A stretch of 64,000 nt of DNA. It comes from Desulfotignum sp. GTDB taxonomy: Bacteria > Desulfobacterota > Desulfobacteria > Desulfobacterales > Desulfobacteraceae. The stretch's first letter is position 1; each line of letters begins with the position of its first letter. Under the pieces are notes generated by a model. The model did not search any database and was not told the DNA's origin. It was given only the letters and a program-made list of their open reading frames with translations. The stretch lies in assembly GCA_011389555.1 (NCBI GenBank), contig JAABUD010000122.1:1-64000 (forward strand), in the 5' to 3' direction. Made by a program: the position numbers and the translations under genes. Positions 25,156 to 35,544 of this stretch are shown piece after piece.

Positions 25156-25514
25156 TGGTGGAGGCGGCGGGAGTTGAACCCGCGTCCGAAAACCATCATC
25201 CCAGGCTTCTACATGCTTATCCTGAACTTTAAAATTGGCCCTGTCGTCTCCTTCAGGAGGGATACCACAGGGTGTAGCCTGAAAAATTCAACTGGCCAGG
25301 CTCAGGCAACCGGAACAGCGGTCTTGCAAAGTCGACGCCCTGGCCTGAGATTTGCAAGAAGAATCTCAGCAGGACGGCAGCTGGTGTTACGCAGCTACAG
25401 CGTAGTTATAATCGTCTGCGATTATGTTTAAGACTTTGCCAGGTTTACGAGCTGACAAAAGACTCGGCATGCTACCTTGGGCTTCAAAATCTCCGTCGAA
25501 ACCATTTCGCCCCC
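25156..25514 (-). ncRNA. ssrA: tmRNA (SsrA), tag ADDYNYAVAA
   Basis: The 5' end GGGGGCGAAATGGTTTCGACG and the 3' end ending GGGTTCAACTCCCGCCGCC-type T-arm plus CGCCTCC and encoded CCA at 25156-25158 form the tRNA-like domain (acceptor pairs GGGGGCG with CGCCTCC). In the middle, after TAAACATAATC, the resume codon GCA opens GCAGACGATTATAACTACG and on to TAA, giving the ten-residue tag ADDYNYAVAA (25419-25387), which ends in AVAA rather than ALAA. Tags trapped on stalled ribosomes would direct products to proteases; SmpB is encoded next door. Confidence 0.96.
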
Positions 25515-25555
25515 AAATTATCAAAGAACAATTCGTTCTTGACTCAAACAACCCC

Positions 25556-25583
25556 ATTATAACGATCGTCTGCCAAAAGTCAA
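25556..25583 (-). promoter_or_regulatory. Strong sigma70 promoter of ssrA
   Basis: On the minus strand TTGACT (25583-25578), 16 bases, then perfect TATAAT (25561-25556), about 41 bases upstream of the mature tmRNA 5' end; a short processed leader would follow. It lies between smpB and ssrA, so ssrA has its own promoter. Confidence 0.8.
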
Positions 25584-25591
25584 TATGGATC

Positions 25592-26056
25592 TTATGCGGA
25601 ATACTTTTTGCGTTCCCGGGCCAGGTCCCGTTTGACATCCCGCTCCTTGATGTCCTGGCGCTTGTCGTACAGTTTCTTGCCCTTGCCAAGACCCAGCAGC
25701 ACCTTGATCTTGTCATTCTTGAAATAAATCTTCAACGGAACCAGGGTGTAGCCTCTTTCCTTGATTTTTCCGATGAGTTTGCCAATTTCCCTTTTGTGGA
25801 GAAGCAGTTTCCTGTTTCGCAACGGTTCGTGGTTGTCATTGTAGGCAAATTTATAAGGGGAAATATGCAGCTGCCGGAGGAACACCTCTCCTTGTTTAAT
25901 ATCCGCATAGGCATCCTGGAAACTGACCCGGCCTTCCCGGATGGCCTTGACTTCCGAACCCACCAGCACCATGCCGGCTTCATATTCCGCATCGATGTGA
26001 TAATTGTGCCGGGCTTTCTTGTTGGTGGCGATCAGTTTGATATAGTCTGCGGGCAT
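25592..26056 (-). CDS. smpB: tmRNA-binding protein SmpB
   Basis: A 154-residue protein that delivers tmRNA to stalled ribosomes. Family features: NKKARHNYHIDAEYEAGMVL at the start, GSEVKAIREGRVSFQDAYA, HISPYKFAY, and the C-terminal basic segment GLGKGKKLYDKRQDIKERD that enters the mRNA channel. The start follows GGAGG by seven bases and lies 2 bases past the ptsI stop, so it is co-transcribed with ptsHI and directly precedes ssrA. Confidence 0.96.
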   Translation of the reverse strand: MPADYIKLIATNKKARHNYHIDAEYEAGMVLVGSEVKAIREGRVSFQDAYADIKQGEVFLRQLHISPYKFAYNDNHEPLRNRKLLLHKREIGKLIGKIKERGYTLVPLKIYFKNDKIKVLLGLGKGKKLYDKRQDIKERDVKRDLARERKKYSA

Positions 26057-26058
26057 GG

Positions 26059-27828
26059 CTAATCCTCCGTTTCTCTGTATGGCAGAATATCTTTGTATTC
26101 TTCCTGAAGAAACCGGGTGATTTCCTCAACAGTGGTGAATTGAAGCAGGTCTTCAGATATTTTTCGGGCTTTTTCAATGTCAATGTCCCGGACCATTTTT
26201 TTAATCACCGGTATGGAAGCGGGATTCATGGACAGATGCCGGATGCCGAACCCGAGCAATACCGGGATGTTGATGGGATCTCCCGCCATTTCACCACACA
26301 TGACCACCTCGATATTGTTTCTTTGGGCCGATTCAAACGTCATTTTGACCATTTTGAGGACAGCGGGATTCAATGCCTGGTATAAATTCGCCACCCGGCG
26401 GTTGCGGCGGTCGATGGCCATGGAGTACTGGATCAGGTCATTGGTGCCGATACTGAAAAAATCCACCTGCCCGGCCAGTGCATCTGCCATGAGCACGGCC
26501 GACGGCACCTCGATCATGATGCCCAGAGGAATATCCTTGTTGAACACCTTTTCATCGCGCTCCAGCTCTGCCACAGCCTGGCGGACAACCGCTTTGACCC
26601 GGACCAGCTCCTCCATGCATGAAATCATGGGAATCAGCAGCTTGATGTGCCCGAACGCGCCGGCCCGGAGAATGGCTTTGATCTGGGTGATAAAAATGTC
26701 TTTATTTTCCAGACAGAAGCGGACCGCCCGAAGTCCCAGGGCGGGATTGGCCTCTTCCACGGGGTCGATATAGGGATTGAACTTGTCGCCATTGATATCC
26801 AGGGTCCGGATGGTCACGGACTCGGGCGCCATCAGTTCCGCCAGCTCCTTGTATTTGATCAGCAGTTCCTCTTCTGTGGGAAACCGTTTCAGATCCAGGT
26901 ACAGAAATTCGGTCCTGAAAAGACCGATACCCGATGCACCGTTGTCTTTGGCAGATACCACTTCCTCCACCAGCTCGATATTGGCCATCAGATCCAGGGA
27001 AACCCCGTCCCGGGTGATTGCCGGCAGATGACTTTCCCGCTCGATATCGGCCCGGTAGGCCTCGAACCGGGCCAGTCGCTCTTCATACCTGAACAGGGTA
27101 TCTTCTTCCGGATTGATGATGATGAGCCCGGAAGATCCATCCACAATCAGAATATCATCGTTGTTGATGCTGGCCGTGGCCCGGGCCAGGCCGAAAACCG
27201 AAGGGATCTTCAATGATTTGGCCACGATTCCGGTATGGGAATCTTTGCCGCCCCGATCCGTGACAAATCCCTTGATACGCTCCAGCTGAATCTGGCTGGC
27301 ATCGGCCGGGGTCAGGTCATGGGCCACGATGATGACCCGTTTGTTGATGTCGGCGATTTTGATATTTCTTGCACCCAGCAGATTGGCCATGATTTTGTCG
27401 GAAACCTGGACAATGTCATTGACACGGGACTGCAAGTATGGGTCATCCACCTGCTGAAACATCAGCTTGGTCTGGCGGGAAACTTTTCTCAACGCCCATT
27501 CCGCATTGATCTGTTCATCTTGAATGGTTTCGATGGTTCTGCCGTAAAGCATTTTATCCTTGAACAGCGCCATGTGGGTTTCCAGGATATTCAGGGTGTC
27601 ACTGACGTCCTTGTCCAGGGATTTGATGATCCGGGCATGTTCTTTTTTGGCTTTTTCCACCGCATGTTTGAACCGGTCGATTTCCCTGGGCAGCATGGTT
27701 TTGGAAATCGGATACCGTTCAATGATATTGACCCCTTCTCTGTCCACCAGATAGGCTTTACCGATGCAGATACCCGGAGATCCGCTGATCCCCCTGAGAG
27801 TTAATTCACGGGGTTTATTTTGTGTCAT
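26059..27828 (-). CDS. ptsI: Phosphoenolpyruvate-protein phosphotransferase (PTS enzyme I)
   Basis: Transfers phosphate from PEP to HPr in the cytosol. The 589-residue length is normal. The N-terminal part has the active-site His in FVTDRGGKDSHTGIVA; the PEP barrel has GIGLFRTEFLYLD, FSIGTNDLIQYSMAIDR and VVMCGEMAGDP. The start at 27828 overlaps the ptsH stop as ATGA; the longer frame from 27939 is not used. There is no EII permease in view, so a regulatory or EIIA-Man-like role is possible. Confidence 0.95.
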   Translation of the reverse strand: MTQNKPRELTLRGISGSPGICIGKAYLVDREGVNIIERYPISKTMLPREIDRFKHAVEKAKKEHARIIKSLDKDVSDTLNILETHMALFKDKMLYGRTIETIQDEQINAEWALRKVSRQTKLMFQQVDDPYLQSRVNDIVQVSDKIMANLLGARNIKIADINKRVIIVAHDLTPADASQIQLERIKGFVTDRGGKDSHTGIVAKSLKIPSVFGLARATASINNDDILIVDGSSGLIIINPEEDTLFRYEERLARFEAYRADIERESHLPAITRDGVSLDLMANIELVEEVVSAKDNGASGIGLFRTEFLYLDLKRFPTEEELLIKYKELAELMAPESVTIRTLDINGDKFNPYIDPVEEANPALGLRAVRFCLENKDIFITQIKAILRAGAFGHIKLLIPMISCMEELVRVKAVVRQAVAELERDEKVFNKDIPLGIMIEVPSAVLMADALAGQVDFFSIGTNDLIQYSMAIDRRNRRVANLYQALNPAVLKMVKMTFESAQRNNIEVVMCGEMAGDPINIPVLLGFGIRHLSMNPASIPVIKKMVRDIDIEKARKISEDLLQFTTVEEITRFLQEEYKDILPYRETED

Positions 27829-28112
27829 GGTGTCAATTCTCCAAACCCATTGTCGAAAAAGGCTTTGATCTGTTCCAGAATAGCTGTGTCCTGACTGGAT
27901 TCCGCCTGAAGCTGGATCCGGGCGCCTTTTTTGGCGCACAAAGTCAAAATATCAATGATACTTGCCGCATCCACTTGTGTATTTCCATCAGACAGCCATA
28001 TGTTTTTGGTTGCGTTCATGGCCATCTGTGCGATTTTGGCCGCCGGCCGGGCATGCATTCCCAGATCGTTCAAGATAATGGTTTGATGGGAAACTTGTGT
28101 TTGTCTGTTCAA
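27825..28112 (-). CDS. ptsH: HPr phosphocarrier protein
   Basis: A 95-residue HPr. The phosphorylated His is His20 in LGMHARPAAKIAQ; the Ser-containing regulatory helix is DAASIIDILTLCAKKG. It accepts phosphate from enzyme I and passes it on. The frame begins with TTG (28112); no ATG lies upstream in frame and the family N-terminus fits, so I keep TTG. It heads ptsH-ptsI-smpB. Confidence 0.9.
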   Translation of the reverse strand: MNRQTQVSHQTIILNDLGMHARPAAKIAQMAMNATKNIWLSDGNTQVDAASIIDILTLCAKKGARIQLQAESSQDTAILEQIKAFFDNGFGELTP

Positions 28113-28153
28113 TCTGACCGTCTTTTTATCTCTCTTTAAAAAAATTTTCTTCT

Positions 28154-28180
28154 TTTATATGATTCCATGGTAAAAGTCAA
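28154..28180 (-). promoter_or_regulatory. Possible promoter of ptsH-ptsI-smpB
   Basis: On the minus strand TTGACT (28180-28175), 15 bases, then TATAAA (28159-28154) in an AT-rich stretch 42 bases upstream of ptsH. Spacing is shorter than ideal. Confidence 0.4.
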
Positions 28181-28365
28181 TGAACCCGTTGAAGGCTGTC
28201 CTGCATTGAACCATGATATACCATACTCCGCATGGGTTTGCCAGGTGGTTATCCCTGTTGCTTCACGGAAAAGAGTGCGTAAAAAGCTTTGCCGGTCGTA
28301 TTTTTGTGTGATATAAAAAAAGTTTTCAGCCGTTTTGAAACCCTGTTTTTGAAGGTGGAGAGATA

Positions 28366-28407
28366 ATGAACCAGAACCTGACACGTATGATGGTCATTCA
28401 AACATGA
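28366..28407 (+). CDS. Thirteen-residue leader peptide coupled to parE
   Basis: A mini-frame ATG to TGA encoding [13 protein letters not shown] sits behind GGTGGAG with 5-base spacing, a better ribosome site than parE itself has. Its TGA overlaps the parE ATG (ATGA at 28404-28407), so ribosomes finishing it could reinitiate on parE. It may be a translational-coupling leader; I know of no such leader described for parE. It is too short to judge by composition. Confidence 0.45.
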   Translation: MNQNLTRMMVIQT

Positions 28408-30338
28408 ACCGGTTGGATTCAAAACCCGGGTCCCGGGGAATCCCGGATTCGTATGATGCCCAGTCCATTGAAATTCTCAAAGGTCTGGATCCGGTCAAAC
28501 GCCGGCCGGGCATGTATACGGACACCACCAGTCCGGATCATCTGGTATTCGAGGTTATCGACAACAGTGTGGATGAAGCCATTGCCGGATTTGCCGACAC
28601 CATCGATGTCGTTTTGAAAACGGACGGCAGCGTGAAAGTGACCGACAACGGCCGGGGCATGCCCGTGGATGTGCATTCCGAAGAAGGCATCTCCGGTGTG
28701 GAATTGATCATGACAAAACTTCATGCCGGCGCCAAGTTTTCCAACAAGGATTATGCGTTTTCCGGCGGGCTCCACGGGGTCGGGGTCTCCGTGGTCAATG
28801 CCCTGTCATCCCGCCTGGACATCACCATTTTCCGGAACGGCCAGGAATATGCCATCGGGTTTGAAAACGGCCGTAAAACCCGGGATCTGGCACAGGTGAA
28901 AGATGCGGAATCGGACAGATCCGGCACATCCGTCCATTTTTTCCCCAATCCGACATTTTTTGAGCGCACGGTTTTTTCAAAAACCGCCATTCAAACTGCA
29001 TTGAAATCAAAAGCGGTTCTGTGCCCCGGGCTGAAAACCCGTTTTCTGGATGAAGCCAGTGGTGAAGAAAATGTCTGGACATATGAACAGGGACTGGACG
29101 AGTACCTGGTGGAAAGTCTCAAAACCCATGACACCCTGTTTGACAAACCGTTTACCGGAGAATGCCGGGCAGACGATTTCCAGGCCATGTGGGCGGTCAA
29201 CTGGATCACCGGGCCGGGACCTACCCTGGAAGAAAGCTATGTCAACCTGATTCCCACCCGTCTGGGAGGCACCCATGTCAACGGGTTCCGGTCCGGGCTG
29301 CTGGAATCCCTGCGTGAATTCTGCAAATTCCGCAACCTGCTGCCCAAAGGCCTGTTTCTGGCGCCTGAAGATATCTGGAACTCTGTGGGATATGTGCTGT
29401 CGGTCAAACTGTCCGAAGCCCAGTTTTCGGGTCAGACCAAGGAACGGCTTTCTTCCCGCCACTGTGCGGGCCTGATCAATCTCCAGGTGCGGGATGCCTT
29501 CAGTCTGTGGCTCAACCAGCATGTGGATCTCGGAGAAGCCCTGGCGGAACTGGCCATGGAACATGCCCGGGCCCGGGTGAGAAAATCCAGAAAAGTGACC
29601 CGCAAGCCGTCGGCCAACGGCGGCGTCATGCCGGCCAAACTGTCGGACTGCACCAGTGATGATCAGCAGCGGCGGGAGCTGTTTTTCGTGGAAGGAGATT
29701 CTGCCGGCGGATCAGCCAAACAGGCCAGGGACCGGCGGTTTCAGGCCATCATGCCCTTGCGGGGCAAAATCATGAACACCTGGGATATGGCACCGCCCGC
29801 CATTATGGAGTCCAAAGAGATCCGGGATATTGTCCAGGTGCTGGGCGTGATGCCCGGAGAAGCGGAGCTGTCCCGGATGCGGTACAATAAAATCTGTATC
29901 CTGGCGGATGCGGATTCCGACGGCCTGCACATTGCCACGCTTCTGTGCGCCCTGTTTCTCAGGCATTTTCCCGATATCGTGAAAACCGGTCATGTGTTCA
30001 TGGCCATGCCTCCTTTGTACCGGATCGATGTGGGAAAAGAGGTGTTTTACGCACTGGATGACGAGGAAAGACAAAGCATTGTCAAACGCATCAACCGCCG
30101 GAAAAAATCCGGAAAAATTCATGTTCAGCGGTTCAAGGGGTTAGGAGAAATGAATCCGGCCCAGCTCAAGGAAACCACCATTGCCCCTGATTCCCGGCGC
30201 CTGGTACAGTTGACCGTCGATGCGGCGGATACCCTGGCCGATGTGTACGAAACCATGGACATGCTTTTGGGAAAAAAACGGGCCAAGGACAGAAAAGAAT
30301 GGATCGAGGCACAGGGTGACATCAAAGAGATCGAATGA
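28404..30338 (+). CDS. parE: DNA topoisomerase IV subunit B (ParE)
   Basis: ATPase subunit of topoisomerase IV, which decatenates daughter chromosomes. GHKL ATPase: [46 protein letters not shown]; the TOPRIM part has [50 protein letters not shown] and [17 protein letters not shown]. The 644-residue length and the NTWDM, SDGLHIA and long C-terminal [10 protein letters not shown] sequence match ParE rather than GyrB. The start coincides with the leader peptide stop; parC follows after one base. Confidence 0.95.
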   Translation: MNRLDSKPGSRGIPDSYDAQSIEILKGLDPVKRRPGMYTDTTSPDHLVFEVIDNSVDEAIAGFADTIDVVLKTDGSVKVTDNGRGMPVDVHSEEGISGVELIMTKLHAGAKFSNKDYAFSGGLHGVGVSVVNALSSRLDITIFRNGQEYAIGFENGRKTRDLAQVKDAESDRSGTSVHFFPNPTFFERTVFSKTAIQTALKSKAVLCPGLKTRFLDEASGEENVWTYEQGLDEYLVESLKTHDTLFDKPFTGECRADDFQAMWAVNWITGPGPTLEESYVNLIPTRLGGTHVNGFRSGLLESLREFCKFRNLLPKGLFLAPEDIWNSVGYVLSVKLSEAQFSGQTKERLSSRHCAGLINLQVRDAFSLWLNQHVDLGEALAELAMEHARARVRKSRKVTRKPSANGGVMPAKLSDCTSDDQQRRELFFVEGDSAGGSAKQARDRRFQAIMPLRGKIMNTWDMAPPAIMESKEIRDIVQVLGVMPGEAELSRMRYNKICILADADSDGLHIATLLCALFLRHFPDIVKTGHVFMAMPPLYRIDVGKEVFYALDDEERQSIVKRINRRKKSGKIHVQRFKGLGEMNPAQLKETTIAPDSRRLVQLTVDAADTLADVYETMDMLLGKKRAKDRKEWIEAQGDIKEIE

Positions 30339-30339
30339 C

Positions 30340-32604
30340 ATGAAAGATCAGCCGGTTTCCGATATGGAAGCGCATGAGCAGATCGCTTTTCAGGAGTTTA
30401 CCAGAAAAGCGTATCTCAATTATTCCATGTATGTGATACTGGACCGGGCCCTGCCCCATATCGGAGACGGGCTGAAACCGGTGCAGCGGCGCATTGTGTA
30501 TGCCATGAGTCAGCTGGGACTTTCTTCTTCAGCCAAATTCAAGAAATCCGCCCGCACCGTGGGCGATGTGCTGGGTAAATTCCATCCCCACGGGGATACG
30601 GCCTGTTATGAAGCCATGGTGCTCATGGCCCAGCCGTTTTCGTTACGATACCCGTTAGTGGAAGGCCAGGGCAACTGGGGGGACCCCAATGACCCCAAAT
30701 CCTTTGCCGCCATGCGGTATACGGAATCCCGGCTTTCCAGATATGCGGATCTTCTGCTGGATGAACTGGATCAGGGCACGGTGGAATGGGTACCCAATTT
30801 CGACGGCACCTTGAATGAACCCCGGCTGCTGCCGGCCCGGCTGCCCAACCTGCTGCTCAACGGCACCACCGGGATTGCCGTGGGCATGGCCACCAGCATT
30901 CTGCCCCACAACCTCAGGGAGATGGCCAGGGCCCTGATACTGCTCATTGAAAATGAAAATGCCTCTCTGGATGAACTGCTCAAGCACATCAAAGGTCCTG
31001 ATTTTCCCACGGCTGCCGAGATCATCACCCCGGCGGAAGAAATCAGGGGCATCTATGATACCGGTTCCGGGCGGATCAAAATGCGGGCCCGGTTCCGCAT
31101 CGAGGATGGGGATATCGTTTACTTTGCCCTGCCTTATCATGCTTCGGCTGAAAAGATTTATGAACAGATTGCGGCCCAGATGGCGGATAAGAAACTGCCC
31201 ATGGTCAGTGATATCAGAGATGAATCCGATCATGAAGACCCCACCCGCCTGGTGGTGATTCCCCGGTCCGGACGGGTGGATTTGTCCGCTTTGACCGATC
31301 ATCTGTTCGCCACCACGGATCTTGAAAAATCCTATTCATTCAATATGAATATGATCGGGATCAATGGGCGGCCTGCAGTGAAAAACTTGAAAACCCTGCT
31401 CAAAGAATGGCTGACATTCAGATTCCAGTCGGTGAGAAACAAACTCTCGTTTCAGCTGGACAAGGTGATGACCCGGCTCCACATCCTGGAGGGTTTCCGC
31501 ACCGTATTTCTGAACCTGGATCAAGTGATTCAAATCATCCGGGAATCCGATCGTCCCAAAAAGGATTTGATCAAAGCGTTTTCCCTGACCCGGGAACAGG
31601 CGGATGCGATCCTGGAGATCCGTCTGCGTCAGCTGGCCCGGCTGGAAGAGATCAAAATTCTTTCTGAAATAAACGAGCTGGAAACCCGAAAAAAAGAGAT
31701 AGACACGCTGTTGAATGATGCGGCGGCTTTCCGGGCGTATATTGTCCAAGAAATTCGATCCGATGCAAAAAAATACGGAGACAAACGCCGGTCGCCCATC
31801 AAAGAGCGAAAAGAAGCAGAAGCGTTTTCCGTGACCGATGTCATCGAAGTGACGCCGGTGACCATTATTTTATCTGAAAACGGATGGATCCGATCGGCCA
31901 AAGGCCATGACATCGATCCGGAAAACGTCAAGTTCCGGTCCGGGGATTCTCTGCTCTGCCATCTGCGGACCCGCAGTGACAAACCCATTGTTTTTCTGGA
32001 CAGTTCCGGCCGCAGCTACACGTTGTATTCCCATGTGCTGCCGTCAGCCAGAAGCAACGGCGAACCATTGACCGGTCACCTGTCGTTGCAGAACAACGCC
32101 CGGATCTGTTTCATGCTCTCGGAAACCCTGGCTTCCCATTTTCTGGTGGCATCTGACACCGGATACGGGTTTGTCATACAATTTTCCGACTTTCTGACTC
32201 ATTTCAAAAACGGAAAATCAGTCATCACCCTTAAAAACGATGCCGTCCTGATGCCCCCCTGCCCGGTGACAGTTCTTGAAACCGATTCGGTTGTGGCTGT
32301 CACCACCAAAGGCCGGATGCTGATTTTTCCCTTGAGTGAACTGCCCCGGCTGAAAAAAGGGCAGGGAAACAAACTGATCACCATCCCCAGGAAAGAACAG
32401 CGGTCTTCAGACCCGGAAAAACTCAAATTTCTGACAACATTGCCTTTCCATGCCAATATTGTTATACATTCAAAAAAACATTCTCTGATACTCAACCCGG
32501 GGAATCAGATGGATTATGTCAAAAAGCGTGGAAACAGGGGAAAACTGCTGCCCCGGGGATACCGAACCGTCGATAAACTGGAGGTCCGACTCAATGAAGC
32601 ATAA
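30340..32604 (+). CDS. parC: DNA topoisomerase IV subunit A (ParC)
   Basis: DNA-cleaving partner of ParE. The 754-residue length is typical. N-terminal [33 protein letters not shown], the helix-turn-helix [12 protein letters not shown] and the catalytic Tyr context in [20 protein letters not shown], then the beta-wing C-terminal domain from about residue 500. The start at 30340 leaves one base after the parE stop; the longer frame from 30220 lies inside parE. The [12 protein letters not shown] region is where quinolone resistance changes occur in relatives. Confidence 0.95.
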   Translation: MKDQPVSDMEAHEQIAFQEFTRKAYLNYSMYVILDRALPHIGDGLKPVQRRIVYAMSQLGLSSSAKFKKSARTVGDVLGKFHPHGDTACYEAMVLMAQPFSLRYPLVEGQGNWGDPNDPKSFAAMRYTESRLSRYADLLLDELDQGTVEWVPNFDGTLNEPRLLPARLPNLLLNGTTGIAVGMATSILPHNLREMARALILLIENENASLDELLKHIKGPDFPTAAEIITPAEEIRGIYDTGSGRIKMRARFRIEDGDIVYFALPYHASAEKIYEQIAAQMADKKLPMVSDIRDESDHEDPTRLVVIPRSGRVDLSALTDHLFATTDLEKSYSFNMNMIGINGRPAVKNLKTLLKEWLTFRFQSVRNKLSFQLDKVMTRLHILEGFRTVFLNLDQVIQIIRESDRPKKDLIKAFSLTREQADAILEIRLRQLARLEEIKILSEINELETRKKEIDTLLNDAAAFRAYIVQEIRSDAKKYGDKRRSPIKERKEAEAFSVTDVIEVTPVTIILSENGWIRSAKGHDIDPENVKFRSGDSLLCHLRTRSDKPIVFLDSSGRSYTLYSHVLPSARSNGEPLTGHLSLQNNARICFMLSETLASHFLVASDTGYGFVIQFSDFLTHFKNGKSVITLKNDAVLMPPCPVTVLETDSVVAVTTKGRMLIFPLSELPRLKKGQGNKLITIPRKEQRSSDPEKLKFLTTLPFHANIVIHSKKHSLILNPGNQMDYVKKRGNRGKLLPRGYRTVDKLEVRLNEA

Positions 32605-32613
32605 AGCGAGTCA

Positions 32614-33996
32614 ATGAAATCGTTTTACTTGAAACATTTTATTTTTCTGAACCTGCTGATTCTGTGCATCTATTTTGTGTATCTGAGTTACTTGGTCCAT
32701 CACAGGGATCCGGGTCAACCGCACGGAACCCTGGCGCGTATCCAGAAGTCCGGTGTATTGCGACTGATCACGACCCGGTCTTTGAACAACTTTTATTTGT
32801 ACAAGGGTGAACCCACCGGCTTTGAATACGATCTGGCCCGGGAATTCGCCCGATATCTGCATGTGGACCTGGACGTGGTCACACCGGGCTGGAACAACCT
32901 GCTGGTTTATCTGGACCAGGGAAAAGGGGATTTTATCGGTGCCAGCATGACCGTCACCCGGGAACGGCTGGAAAAAGTCGATTTTTCAATACCCTATATG
33001 GATGTTCAGCAGCAGGTGATTCATCATGCCCTGGTGTTCGGCCCCAAAGACATTGAAGACCTGGCATTGCGGACCATTCATGTCAGGCGTGACACCTCTT
33101 ATCATTACCGGCTCAAAGAAATTCAGGATTCCGGCATTGATGTGCGCTTTGTCCTGCATGACAATGTCCCCACCGAAGATCTGATTGCCATGGTCCATGA
33201 CCGGGAGATCAAATTCACCGTTGCCGATTCCAATGTGGCCCGGCTCAATCAAAGACACATGCCCGATATCCGTATCGGTATTCCCGTCCAGCCAAAAGAA
33301 TCTGTGGCCTGGGCCGTGCGCAAAAAGGATCAGGAAATGCTCGAGGAAATAAACCGTTTTTTTCTGTATGCCAGAGAATCAGGAACGCTTCAGCAGATCG
33401 TCAACAAATATTATGGTGATTCCAACGCATTTGACGTATCTGAATTCAAGACGTTTCATAAACGGATTCAGTATCATCTGCCCAGGTATCAAGATCTCAT
33501 TGAAACCCAGTCAAAAAAATACGGGTTTGACTGGCGCCTGGTGGCGGCAGTGGTATACCAGGAATCCCGGTTCGATCCCGGAGCAAAAAGCGTAACCCAC
33601 GTGAGAGGACTGATGCAGGTGACCCGGGCGACCGCCAGGGAAATGGGAATTCAGGATCGGCGGGACCCGGCCCAGAGTGTCACGGCCGGCATCAAGTACT
33701 TGAAACAGATGTATGATCGATTTGAAGAGATCGAGGATACGTATCAGCGGATGCTGTTTGCTCTGGCCAGCTACAATGTGGGATTGGGACATGTTCAGGA
33801 CGCCATGGCCCTTGCCGAAGAAAAAGGCCTTGATCCCCGGATCTGGAATTCCGTAAAAAAAACACTGCCGTTGCTGTCCAAACCCGATGTGTATCAACAA
33901 ACCAAACATGGATATGCCCGGGGCTGGGAACCCGTAGAATACGTGGAACGGATTCTCACCTGGTATGATATCCTCAAACAGATAGATTTTTCCTGA
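32614..33996 (+). CDS. mltF: Membrane-bound lytic transglycosylase MltF
   Basis: A 460-residue envelope enzyme with an N-terminal membrane anchor (about 9-27), a bacterial solute-binding family 3 domain (about 45-265, with GEPTGFEYDLAREFA and YMDVQQQVIHH), and a lytic transglycosylase domain (about 290-430) with the catalytic Glu in VVYQESRFDPGAKS, GLMQVTRATAREMG and ALASYNVGLGHVQDA. It cleaves peptidoglycan with formation of 1,6-anhydro ends. It lies 9 bases after parC, suggesting co-transcription. Confidence 0.94.
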   Translation: MKSFYLKHFIFLNLLILCIYFVYLSYLVHHRDPGQPHGTLARIQKSGVLRLITTRSLNNFYLYKGEPTGFEYDLAREFARYLHVDLDVVTPGWNNLLVYLDQGKGDFIGASMTVTRERLEKVDFSIPYMDVQQQVIHHALVFGPKDIEDLALRTIHVRRDTSYHYRLKEIQDSGIDVRFVLHDNVPTEDLIAMVHDREIKFTVADSNVARLNQRHMPDIRIGIPVQPKESVAWAVRKKDQEMLEEINRFFLYARESGTLQQIVNKYYGDSNAFDVSEFKTFHKRIQYHLPRYQDLIETQSKKYGFDWRLVAAVVYQESRFDPGAKSVTHVRGLMQVTRATAREMGIQDRRDPAQSVTAGIKYLKQMYDRFEEIEDTYQRMLFALASYNVGLGHVQDAMALAEEKGLDPRIWNSVKKTLPLLSKPDVYQQTKHGYARGWEPVEYVERILTWYDILKQIDFS

Positions 33997-34059
33997 CATG
34001 CGGTTGTCCGTATTCACGGCAGTCAGGAACCAACCCGATTTTTTAAAAAGAGTGAAGCC

Positions 34060-35526
34060 ATGACAAGAAAAATTCTGATCAATGCAATGGATCCGGATGT
34101 CAGCCGGATCGCAGCTGTCATCGACAGCAAACTGGACCAGTTTCACATTGAAACCCGGGCCAGGGAAGTTACCCAGGGCAACATTTACAAAGGGATCGTC
34201 ACCCGGGTGGAGCAAAGTCTTCAGGCGGTATTTGTGGATTACGGGGCGGAAAAAAATGGATTTTTACAGAAAAATGAAATCCATCCCGACTATTTTCAGG
34301 ACGTGGAATCCCGGGACAAGTCGTTGTTCAACCTGATCAAAAAAGGCCAGGAACTCATTGTCCAGGTGGTCAAAGATCCCATCAGCCAGAAAGGGGCCAT
34401 GCTTACCACCTTCATCTCCCTGCCCGGCCGTCTGGCCGTACTCATGCCCGGCAGCACCACCAAGGGCGTGTCCCGGAAAATCAGTGAGGAGGATGAAAGA
34501 AAACGGCTGGCCAAAGTGCTCAAAACCATGGAGATTCCGGAAGGGTTCGGCATGATCGTGAGAACCGCGGGTAAAAATGCCACCAAAACCCAGCTGACCG
34601 CGGACCTGAAATATCTGATGCGGGTATGGAAAAATATCGACAAACTGGCCATTGACAATCCGGCACCCTCGCTGCTCTACAAAGAACAGAACCTGGCGGT
34701 GCGCTCTCTGAGAGATTATTTCACCACGGATATCACTGAAATTCTGATTGACAACCCGGACATCTATCGGGAAGTCAAGGAATTCATGGCCATGATCGCC
34801 CCGAAACAGAAAAAAATTGTCAAACTGTTCAAAGGGGAAAAACCGATATTCACCAAATATCAGCTGGAAGAACAGATCGCCTCCATCTTTAAAAGGGATG
34901 TGCCGTTGAAATCCGGTGGATTTCTGGTGATCGAACAGACCGAGGCCCTGGTCTCCATTGATGTGAACTCCGGCAAATCCACCAAGCGGAAAAATATTGA
35001 AGAAACCGCCTATCATACCAACCTGGAGGCGGCCGAGGAAGTGGCCAGACAATTGCGTTTGCGGGATATGGGCGGGCTTATTGTGGTGGATTTCATCGAT
35101 ATGCGGGAAAGACGGCACAAGGCGGACATCACCAAATGTCTGAAAAAAAATTTAAAGACCGACAAGGCCAAAACAAAGGTCGGAGGGGTCACGACCTTCG
35201 GGCTGCTTGAAATGTCCAGGCAGCGCATCCGGCACTCCATCACCTTCGGCAGCTATGAAACCTGCCGCCACTGTAACGGCCGGGGACAGATCCCATCTGT
35301 GGAAACACAGGGACTGGCCGTTATACGTCAATTGAATCTGAAAACGCTGAAGGCGGAAAACAAACAGTTCCAGGTGTACCTGCCCAAAGACGTGGCGTAC
35401 TATATTCTTAACAAAAAAAGAGAGGACCTCCTTGAAATCGAAACCAAGCGGGAGGTTTTGGTTGCCATTGAGATCGATCCGGAACTGGTCCCGGGCCAGA
35501 GCCGGATTACTGACAACGCCCAATAA
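34060..35526 (+). CDS. rng: Ribonuclease G/E family endoribonuclease
   Basis: A 488-residue RNase G-sized protein without the long RNase E tail. N-terminal S1 domain (ATREVTQ-like GNIYKGIVTRVEQSLQAVFVDYG), the catalytic DNase I-like domain with IEQTEALVSIDVNSGKST and GGLIVVDFIDMRERRH, and the Zn-link CRHCNGRGQ (C-x2-C). It cuts single-stranded RNA, maturing rRNA and turning over mRNA. It follows mltF with a 63-base gap. An 8-base hairpin spans its stop codon. Confidence 0.94.
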   Translation: MTRKILINAMDPDVSRIAAVIDSKLDQFHIETRAREVTQGNIYKGIVTRVEQSLQAVFVDYGAEKNGFLQKNEIHPDYFQDVESRDKSLFNLIKKGQELIVQVVKDPISQKGAMLTTFISLPGRLAVLMPGSTTKGVSRKISEEDERKRLAKVLKTMEIPEGFGMIVRTAGKNATKTQLTADLKYLMRVWKNIDKLAIDNPAPSLLYKEQNLAVRSLRDYFTTDITEILIDNPDIYREVKEFMAMIAPKQKKIVKLFKGEKPIFTKYQLEEQIASIFKRDVPLKSGGFLVIEQTEALVSIDVNSGKSTKRKNIEETAYHTNLEAAEEVARQLRLRDMGGLIVVDFIDMRERRHKADITKCLKKNLKTDKAKTKVGGVTTFGLLEMSRQRIRHSITFGSYETCRHCNGRGQIPSVETQGLAVIRQLNLKTLKAENKQFQVYLPKDVAYYILNKKREDLLEIETKREVLVAIEIDPELVPGQSRITDNAQ

Positions 35527-35540
35527 TTAACCATTGGGCG
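35517..35540. repeat. Perfect inverted repeat over the rng stop codon
   Basis: CGCCCAAT (35517-35524) and ATTGGGCG (35533-35540) form an 8-base stem with an 8-base loop. No T-run follows, so it is not a standard terminator; it could stabilise the rng mRNA end. Confidence 0.55.
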
Positions 35541-35544
35541 ATTC

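Noticed and set aside
25144..25431. Plus-strand frame with RRRELNPRPK over ssrA
   Set aside because: This is the antisense of the tmRNA 3' end; no protein is expected.
25387..25716. Minus-strand frame of 109 codons ending in IIADDYNYAVAA
   Set aside because: It is the tmRNA itself plus upstream DNA; only the tag codons are translated.
28136..28384. An 82-codon minus-strand frame upstream of parE
   Set aside because: No ribosome site or family resemblance, and it overlaps the likely ptsH promoter and parE leader.
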